This document shows, in pieces, positions 59,451 through 64,000 of a stretch of 64,000 bases of DNA. Made by a program: the position numbers and the translations under genes. The stretch is from contig CAJFNB010000001.1 of assembly GCA_904393845.1 (NCBI GenBank), positions 1 to 64,000 of the forward strand, read 5' to 3'. Below the pieces are notes generated by a model, which saw nothing but the letters and a program-made list of their open reading frames with translations, was not told the origin of the DNA and did not search any database. Source of the DNA: Alloclostridium intestinigallinarum (GTDB lineage Bacteria > Bacillota > Clostridia > Christensenellales > UBA3700). Numbering within the stretch: position 1 is the stretch's first letter; each line of letters opens with the position of its first letter.

Positions 59451-61226
59451 TTAAACACAAAAACAGTAACTTATCCTCGTATCACTAGAGGGCGAAGAAC
59501 TGCTCATGTGTCCCTGCGGATCGACGATTGAATATTGGTTTTTAAATAAAGTATCGCATGAACGAAGCCACCAAGAACTCGCTCGACTCTCATCATTAGA
59601 CAAATATTTTATCCTATCTTTATAATTATTTCCATCTTTAACACTTCTCCAATACTCATATTGTTCTCCTTCAGCTAGGTACGGGCTAGTGTTATCTTTT
59701 TCCTCAATCTCTGCCTCCGCAAGCAACCAAAGCTTGTCTGAAGATATTACAATATCTGTACTTCCCAACCCTTCCATCGCTCTTTTATTAACTGGTTTAA
59801 TGACTTTTTGTAAATCGGCTGGAAGTTCTAAAAACAGCGCAGGCATCGTATAATTGCGCATATAACTTCTATCCCACCCCCAACAAGTAGAGGAAGACTC
59901 CATTTTATATTCCGTCGTAAGCAAATTTTTCATACCAATGGTTATTTTCGCTTTTCCGCTACTATTAGATAGGTCATCGTGGTCAAACCCTAAAATCACA
60001 AGTGTTATCTTTTCCCCTGTACTCAAAGTAATAGTTTTTTCATCCCCCACTGAGAAGAAAACACTCGCCTTGCCCACACTTGCAATATTGTCAATTTCTG
60101 TCCATGAAGCATTTGAAAATGTAATAGGCTCAATCGGCTCCGTATAGACGATAATCTTTGGACGTCCACCATTACCGCCATTAGACTGACTGAAGGCTTT
60201 CCCATGTCCCCCTCCACCGCCTGCGCCATTTGCATTGATATCTGCGTCACCGCCATCATAGCCATTGTTGGTCTTGCCCTCAATCCCCCCATTACCAAAC
60301 TGGCTGGGGGCGCCAGAGCTTGCGCCTCCTCCCTCGGTAACGCCATTGAATCCGCCACGAGTCAATTTATACTCATCTCCTTCATTTTCGAAACCAACAA
60401 TTAAAGTATTCTGGGGACAGGTAATAGTGCTTGCACTAACTCCACCATTTGCAGACAAACCGTTTGTATAATAAAGAACTGATATTGCTTCTGGTAGGTC
60501 ATCGGAGATATTGATTGTACCACCACTTCCTACGTCGCCCGCGTTAGCTCCTTTTCCGCCTCGACAAGTTATTACAATTTTTTCTTTTCCACTTTCTTCG
60601 TAGACAACTTCCACATCACGCCCACTAGTCGCAGAGCCGCGATTAGATGCACCTATTCCACCATAGTCGGAACTGCTTGGCGAATCATTGAGCGGTTTTA
60701 TACGTACTCTTACTTTTGCATAACTATAAGTTCCACCACTTTCGTTATATGGTAGTTCCTCAGTATTGACCATGATTACTGCATATGCTCCGGCGCCGCC
60801 ACCAACACCAGCCAGTATTGCGCCGCCACCGGTACCCCCTCCGCCACCGGCTACCATTTCAATAATATAACAAGTTGAGGCACTTTCCGTTGTTTCCCCG
60901 TTGTTCGTAGACCAAACTGATAAGAAGTTCGTAGTGGGAGTTTTAGTGTCAGGCTTGGAAAATACGATATTCCATTCTTGAACATCTTCGCTCGGAGGCG
61001 GGGCAGGTGCATACGATATCACCTCTGTAAAACTTGGTCTTCCACCTTTTGTGCAAAAGGTCATAGGCGTGCCGTTATTTTTAAATTCGGGAATTTGAAT
61101 CTTCGTACTTTCGAAAAATGGTTTTATATATTTATGATTCAAATATGCTCTTTCCCTTGTATCCCCTTCGCTCGCAACCTCCAGCATATATTTTGTTTCA
61201 ATATCTTCTCCATTTATTTTAAACAT
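59451..61226 (-). CDS. Glycine-rich phage adhesin with C-terminal DUF6273-like domain
   Basis: 591 residues. An N-terminal attachment domain (FKINGEDIETKYMLEV, FCTKGGRPSF) shared with the short adhesin is followed by a glycine-rich core (GGGGGTGGG, GGGAGAYAV) to about residue 365. The final 215 residues are a separate domain (GFDHDDLSNSSGKAKI, GWDRSYMRNY, WWLRSCDTLFKNQYSIVDPQGHMS) that looks like the DUF6273/lectin-like fold. This would be the receptor-binding tip. No reverse transcriptase or template repeat was seen that would mark it as a diversity-generating target. Confidence 0.78.
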   Translation of the reverse strand: MFKINGEDIETKYMLEVASEGDTRERAYLNHKYIKPFFESTKIQIPEFKNNGTPMTFCTKGGRPSFTEVISYAPAPPPSEDVQEWNIVFSKPDTKTPTTNFLSVWSTNNGETTESASTCYIIEMVAGGGGGTGGGAILAGVGGGAGAYAVIMVNTEELPYNESGGTYSYAKVRVRIKPLNDSPSSSDYGGIGASNRGSATSGRDVEVVYEESGKEKIVITCRGGKGANAGDVGSGGTINISDDLPEAISVLYYTNGLSANGGVSASTITCPQNTLIVGFENEGDEYKLTRGGFNGVTEGGGASSGAPSQFGNGGIEGKTNNGYDGGDADINANGAGGGGGHGKAFSQSNGGNGGRPKIIVYTEPIEPITFSNASWTEIDNIASVGKASVFFSVGDEKTITLSTGEKITLVILGFDHDDLSNSSGKAKITIGMKNLLTTEYKMESSSTCWGWDRSYMRNYTMPALFLELPADLQKVIKPVNKRAMEGLGSTDIVISSDKLWLLAEAEIEEKDNTSPYLAEGEQYEYWRSVKDGNNYKDRIKYLSNDESRASSWWLRSCDTLFKNQYSIVDPQGHMSSSSPSSDTRISYCFCV

Positions 61227-61231
61227 TGTGC

Positions 61232-62950
61232 TTACTCCGTTGCTGCATTGAAGCTAGGTGCTTCCAGTTCTACCGCAAAAATAACTTTGCCGTCGGTCAC
61301 TGTCATATTCTGCGCGAGATATTGGAACATCTGAATTTGTTCGGGGGTTAAACCAGGTTCTCCTGCCGCTCCTGGGTCGCCTTTGTCCCCCTTTTGTCCT
61401 TTTTCGGTAAAAAGTCCCCAGTGCTGTACGTCCGCATCCGGTGTTTCCATACCGTTGGATATGTCTGCTATGCAGCAATAACTGTTACCATCATATTCAA
61501 CTACATCATTTATGACATATTGACCAGTTCCGCTTGTCCATGTACCCAAGAATGAGAAACCTTTGCCGTCCTTTCCGGGCTCACCTGGTTGTCCTGGAGC
61601 GCCGGGAGCACCTGGTTGTCCTGGAGCGCCGGGGTCGCCTTTTTCACCATTTTTTGCCTTGATTTCGACAGTAGAAGAACTTCCATCAGTTTTGTTGAAT
61701 TTCGCCTTGGTTACCATATATTCCCCGTCAGTCGATGTTTCTTCTACGATAACGTCTGTAATGCCGACACCATCGCCACCATCTTGCCCAGGGGCACCTT
61801 GCTCTCCTCTTGATGGTTTCCCCGTATCTTCTCCGTCAATAAACCAGTTTCCGTTCTCGCCTATTTCCGGCGCATTTTTTGTGGCAACTTCTCCCCATTC
61901 AAAGTCGTAATCTTCATCGCTTTTCTTTACAAGCGCTTCCCCTACATTTCCACCAGGAGGGATAATTTCCCCTTTGCCGGGAACAGCACCTTCCTCTTCA
62001 AGCGTCAACGTCTCTACACCCACGCCGTTCTTGGCTTTTACTTCGGCTTCCTGGGAATTCCCGTCTTCAAAGTTGAATGTGATAGGAGTCTTCGTAAATC
62101 CCCCGGCTGTAGAAGAAACGCCACTCTCTACAGATTGTACGCCACTCTTACCATTTGTTACAGTGTATGTTATAGCGTCTCCATCATTAAAAGTGATTTC
62201 ATATGTATCGACTAAGCCTTCAGTATTTTTTTTCACGAGACTTGTGATTCCCTTGCCTTTGGGGATTGAGAACTTCAGTTCTATTGTTTTCCCGTCTTCG
62301 CTTGCGGTGGTCTCGATTTTAGGGGTACTGCCAGGCGTGAGTTCCTCTACAACCTCGTCTACTGTTATCTTGATAACAGAAGGTTTGTTTGTATCAACGC
62401 CGTTAATAACCCAGTCCCCGTCCTCGGCAATCTCGGGTGCTATAAGCCCGTTAGCATATTCTTCTAACTTCTTTGCCGTAGCGAGTAATTGCGCCAATAT
62501 GTTTTGAGCTTCCCCATCGGTTTCCCCCTCATTGTCGGTTATATTGGTTGCGGCAACATGTATATAAAACCCTTGGGAAGTCAAAACCTCTACCCCTTCG
62601 GAGTCCGTATCGCTTCCGATGTCCGTCTGAAACGCAATGTTGCATAACACACGACCTTCTTCCTTCAATAGTCCTGCCGGAATAGCTATCGCCGCCTGCG
62701 TGTTTTTGGGTTTACTCAGTTCCTCAAAAGCGTAGTTCACTAATTCACCGTCCGGCAAAACCGCGTACACTATTGCAGAAGTGTAATTCGATAAGTCTAT
62801 TTCACCACGGTCATCATATAAGGTTACAAGCAGTATTCGTGACTTTGCGTCGCCTATCTGCGCTGAAACTACAGACACCGGAGCAACATTATAATCTACC
62901 GTAGGCAACCTCAAACACCTCACGGCCTTACCTGTCAAATCAACAGACAT
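61232..62950 (-). CDS. BppU-like baseplate/tail fibre protein with collagen repeats and carbohydrate-binding module
   Basis: 572 residues. Residues 1-130 match the N-terminal domain of BppU-type baseplate upper proteins (ILLVTLYDDRGEIDLSNY, VLCNIAFQTD). The middle consists of repeated IAPEIAEDGDWVINGVDTNKPS / APEIGENGNWFIDGEDTGKPS units and Gly-X-Y collagen stretches (GDPGAPGQPGAPGAPGQPGEP region). At about residue 480 a CBM5/12-like chitin-binding module (WTSGTGQYVINDVVEYDGNSY) precedes a C-terminal segment shared with the 162-residue protein. AGGAGG precedes the ATG. Confidence 0.82.
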   Translation of the reverse strand: MSVDLTGKAVRCLRLPTVDYNVAPVSVVSAQIGDAKSRILLVTLYDDRGEIDLSNYTSAIVYAVLPDGELVNYAFEELSKPKNTQAAIAIPAGLLKEEGRVLCNIAFQTDIGSDTDSEGVEVLTSQGFYIHVAATNITDNEGETDGEAQNILAQLLATAKKLEEYANGLIAPEIAEDGDWVINGVDTNKPSVIKITVDEVVEELTPGSTPKIETTASEDGKTIELKFSIPKGKGITSLVKKNTEGLVDTYEITFNDGDAITYTVTNGKSGVQSVESGVSSTAGGFTKTPITFNFEDGNSQEAEVKAKNGVGVETLTLEEEGAVPGKGEIIPPGGNVGEALVKKSDEDYDFEWGEVATKNAPEIGENGNWFIDGEDTGKPSRGEQGAPGQDGGDGVGITDVIVEETSTDGEYMVTKAKFNKTDGSSSTVEIKAKNGEKGDPGAPGQPGAPGAPGQPGEPGKDGKGFSFLGTWTSGTGQYVINDVVEYDGNSYCCIADISNGMETPDADVQHWGLFTEKGQKGDKGDPGAAGEPGLTPEQIQMFQYLAQNMTVTDGKVIFAVELEAPSFNAATE

Positions 62951-62953
62951 CCC

Positions 62954-63328
62954 TTAGTCCTCCTTTATGATTGGTTGTAAAGCTATCATCTCTGCCGCAG
63001 AAAGCGTCAGAGGCTCTATTTCGTCCAAATTGAGCGCGATTTGAGGCGCGTCAACTTGTGTATCGTCTAACTCTTTAATTGCGCTCCTGCAAGCGCTCAG
63101 GGCGTCAGGTTTTATTTTGCAACTACCTCCGTCTTCAACAATCTTTCCGCCCTCATCTCTCTCGCCATATTCTTCTACAATGGCGCGGAGTTTTTCATTA
63201 TAAAAATTTTCCTCGTCATCCGTTCCTTTAATTACCTTCATCATCTTGTAAGCAAGCCTCGCAGGTACCTGAATTTGTGACTTGGATATAATTATTTTCC
63301 TAATTAGAAGTAATTCGTCTAACTTCAT
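62954..63328 (-). CDS. Phage tail-region protein (DUF1617-like)
   Basis: 124 residues from an ATG with AAGGAG nine bases upstream. A longer frame lacks such a site. The opening (KLDELLLIRKIII) and the ENFYNEKLRAIVEEYGE helix resemble the small DUF1617 proteins found between tail and baseplate genes of Firmicutes phages. The C-terminal TLSAAEMIALQPII is also typical. Role unknown. Confidence 0.6.
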   Translation of the reverse strand: MKLDELLLIRKIIISKSQIQVPARLAYKMMKVIKGTDDEENFYNEKLRAIVEEYGERDEGGKIVEDGGSCKIKPDALSACRSAIKELDDTQVDAPQIALNLDEIEPLTLSAAEMIALQPIIKED

Positions 63329-63360
63329 AAATAAAATTCTCCTTTTATTCCGTTTTGATA

Positions 63361-63389
63361 TTGACAACCTCCGAAAAATGATTTATGAT
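63361..63389 (+). promoter_or_regulatory. Consensus sigma-A promoter of the lipoprotein gene with flanking inverted repeat
   Basis: TTGACA, 17 bases, TATGAT. An inverted repeat CCTCCGAA (63369-63376) and TTCGGAGG (63406-63413) spans the promoter. One arm lies between the -35 and -10 boxes and the other covers the Shine-Dalgarno site. It looks like a two-half operator for a repressor. Confidence 0.75.
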
Positions 63390-63418
63390 AAACATAAGTT
63401 CATTCTTCGGAGGGGATT

Positions 63419-63931
63419 ATGAAAAAATTTGCTTTGATTTTGCTTGTCGCCGTGCTGTGCGTACCGATATTCGCATTTGCCGCCTGCGCAGAACCCGACG
63501 ACCCTTACGACCTCTCCACTAAAGAGATAGGCTACGAAATTCCCGTCTACCCCGACTGCGAGTTTTCGTATGTGGTGAAGTGGGAAGAATGGGATCCCGA
63601 AACCCGGGAAGACATTGAAAAGAGCTGTACCGTAAAAATTACGGATATGAAGGCTATTTTAATAGAAAAAAACTCAATTTCTCAAGGAGATACCCTTGAA
63701 AATGATTACTATCCTTACATAATAAAGATTACTATTGAAGGACAAACCGATGTTGCATTTGCAGGATTAAAGGTAACTTGTTATGTTCGTGGTGATAATT
63801 CATCTAGCTCTCTCCTTAATTCAACAGTTGATAATGACGGAAAAATTAGGTGGGAAAATAATTTAGGGTATGATTATCTCTCGGGATTGTCCTTCTCTGG
63901 ACTTTATACTTCGGGAAATTTTCAATATTAA
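63419..63931 (+). CDS. Lipoprotein moron in the late gene region
   Basis: 170 residues with signal peptide and lipobox AFAAC (Cys23), so surface-exposed. It lies opposite to the tail genes and has its own strong promoter, like lysogenic-conversion or superinfection-exclusion genes. The first 190 or so bases use GC-rich, host-like codons and the signal resembles host lipoproteins of this window, while the remainder is AT-rich like the phage. This hints at a hybrid origin. The mature part (two short beta domains) matches no family I know. Confidence 0.7.
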   Translation: MKKFALILLVAVLCVPIFAFAACAEPDDPYDLSTKEIGYEIPVYPDCEFSYVVKWEEWDPETREDIEKSCTVKITDMKAILIEKNSISQGDTLENDYYPYIIKITIEGQTDVAFAGLKVTCYVRGDNSSSSLLNSTVDNDGKIRWENNLGYDYLSGLSFSGLYTSGNFQY

Positions 63932-63939
63932 TTATTCCA

Positions 63940-64000
63940 TTATTTCGTTGAAATTGTTTTACCCTCTAATGTCCAGTTTCCCTTTAAATTACCACCGTCG
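63940..64000 (-). CDS. C-terminal end of a further minus-strand gene (partial)
   Basis: The frame DGGNLKGNWTLEGKTISTK ends at TAA close to the lipoprotein stop and is open to the window edge. It fits the direction of the tail genes, so the late module probably continues to the right. Too short for a family call. Confidence 0.35.
   Translation of the reverse strand, partial: DGGNLKGNWTLEGKTISTK

Larger units (their letters stand above)
35700..64000. mobile_element. Tailed-phage prophage (left end and about 28 kb; right end outside window)
   Basis: Base composition becomes markedly AT-rich after about 35.7 kb, and almost every recognisable gene from there on is of phage type. The early/replication genes lie on the plus strand and the tail-tip and lysis genes on the minus strand. 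The modules converge at terminators near 55.3 kb. The integrase, repressor, terminase, portal and capsid genes are missing from this part and should lie to the right. The left end is placed between the last host repeat (35.63 kb) and the 10-bp repeat array. The attachment core is not identified. A tailed phage of siphovirus type is suggested by the BppU-like and adhesin genes. Confidence 0.85.

Noticed and set aside
59451..61226. Diversity-generating retroelement target
   Set aside because: The C-terminal lectin-like domain invited this idea, but no reverse transcriptase, template repeat or A-specific variable repeat pair was seen in the window.

Overview
The window joins two very different stretches of DNA. 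Bases 1 to about 35.7 kb are GC-rich bacterial chromosome, and about 35.7 kb to the right edge is a visibly AT-rich prophage that runs off the window. Sigma-A-type promoters (TTGaca-17-TATAAT), strong Shine-Dalgarno sites, a glutamine synthetase of type III, a metG-tatD-radical SAM-ksgA block and Lys/Ala-rich protein tails point to an anaerobic, gut-type member of the Clostridia. An uncultured Christensenellales-like lineage is my guess. The phage's class III ribonucleotide reductase fits a strict anaerobe. No rRNA, tRNA or CRISPR array was found.

Host part. 1-7.3 kb is a minus-strand operon: a divergent Hsp70-like ATPase, a SNF2-type helicase with many zinc ribbons, a second Cys-rich zinc protein, and a membrane protein entering a BspA-like repeat region. 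Its function is unknown and it may be a new system. 7.5-12.6 kb is carA followed by a carB-dapF gene fusion. A tiny self-contained gene (promoter, 35-aa ORF, terminator) and degenerate repeats lie between carA and glnN. 13.3-15.4 kb is type III glutamine synthetase, followed by exact-length 130-bp tandem repeats and stacked terminators. 16-23 kb carries a hypothetical gene and the operon lipoprotein-metG-tatD-rSAM-ksgA. 23.2-30.7 kb is a surface polysaccharide and hexose operon (CapD-like dehydratase, Wzz-like protein, O-antigen ligase/polymerase, galE, a NahK-like sugar kinase). 32.6-35.3 kb is a GH20-family gene coupled to nagA. The GH20 protein lacks the usual catalytic Asp-Glu pair.

Prophage part. 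An array of 10-bp direct repeats at 35.72-35.87 kb resembles integrase arm sites or an origin and marks the left end. The plus strand from 36.0 to 55.3 kb is an early module. It carries an MT-A70 adenine methylase, a circularly permuted cytosine-5 methylase, many small proteins, an ERF annealing protein, SSB, a Cas4/RecB-like nuclease, a primase-helicase, and a C-family (DnaE-like) polymerase. It ends with a nucleotide cassette (kinase-DUF4406 fusion, glutaredoxin-like protein, NrdD, NrdG-like activase, ferredoxin-thioredoxin-reductase-like protein) and an ArpU/sigma-region-4-like late regulator. The minus strand from 64 to 55.4 kb is the tail-tip and lysis end of the late module. It holds a BppU-like fibre with collagen repeats, two paralogous glycine-rich adhesins, a BspA-type leucine-rich repeat tail protein, a holin and a HEXXH membrane protein. 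A lipoprotein gene with its own promoter sits in it in the opposite direction, like a moron. Terminase, capsid, integrase and repressor genes are not in the window.

Several prophage genes carry point lesions or odd decoding signals: an in-frame TGA, an apparent AUC start for the primase-helicase, and a tail gene whose frame is broken at both ends. The element may be decaying, may use unusual decoding, or the consensus may contain errors.
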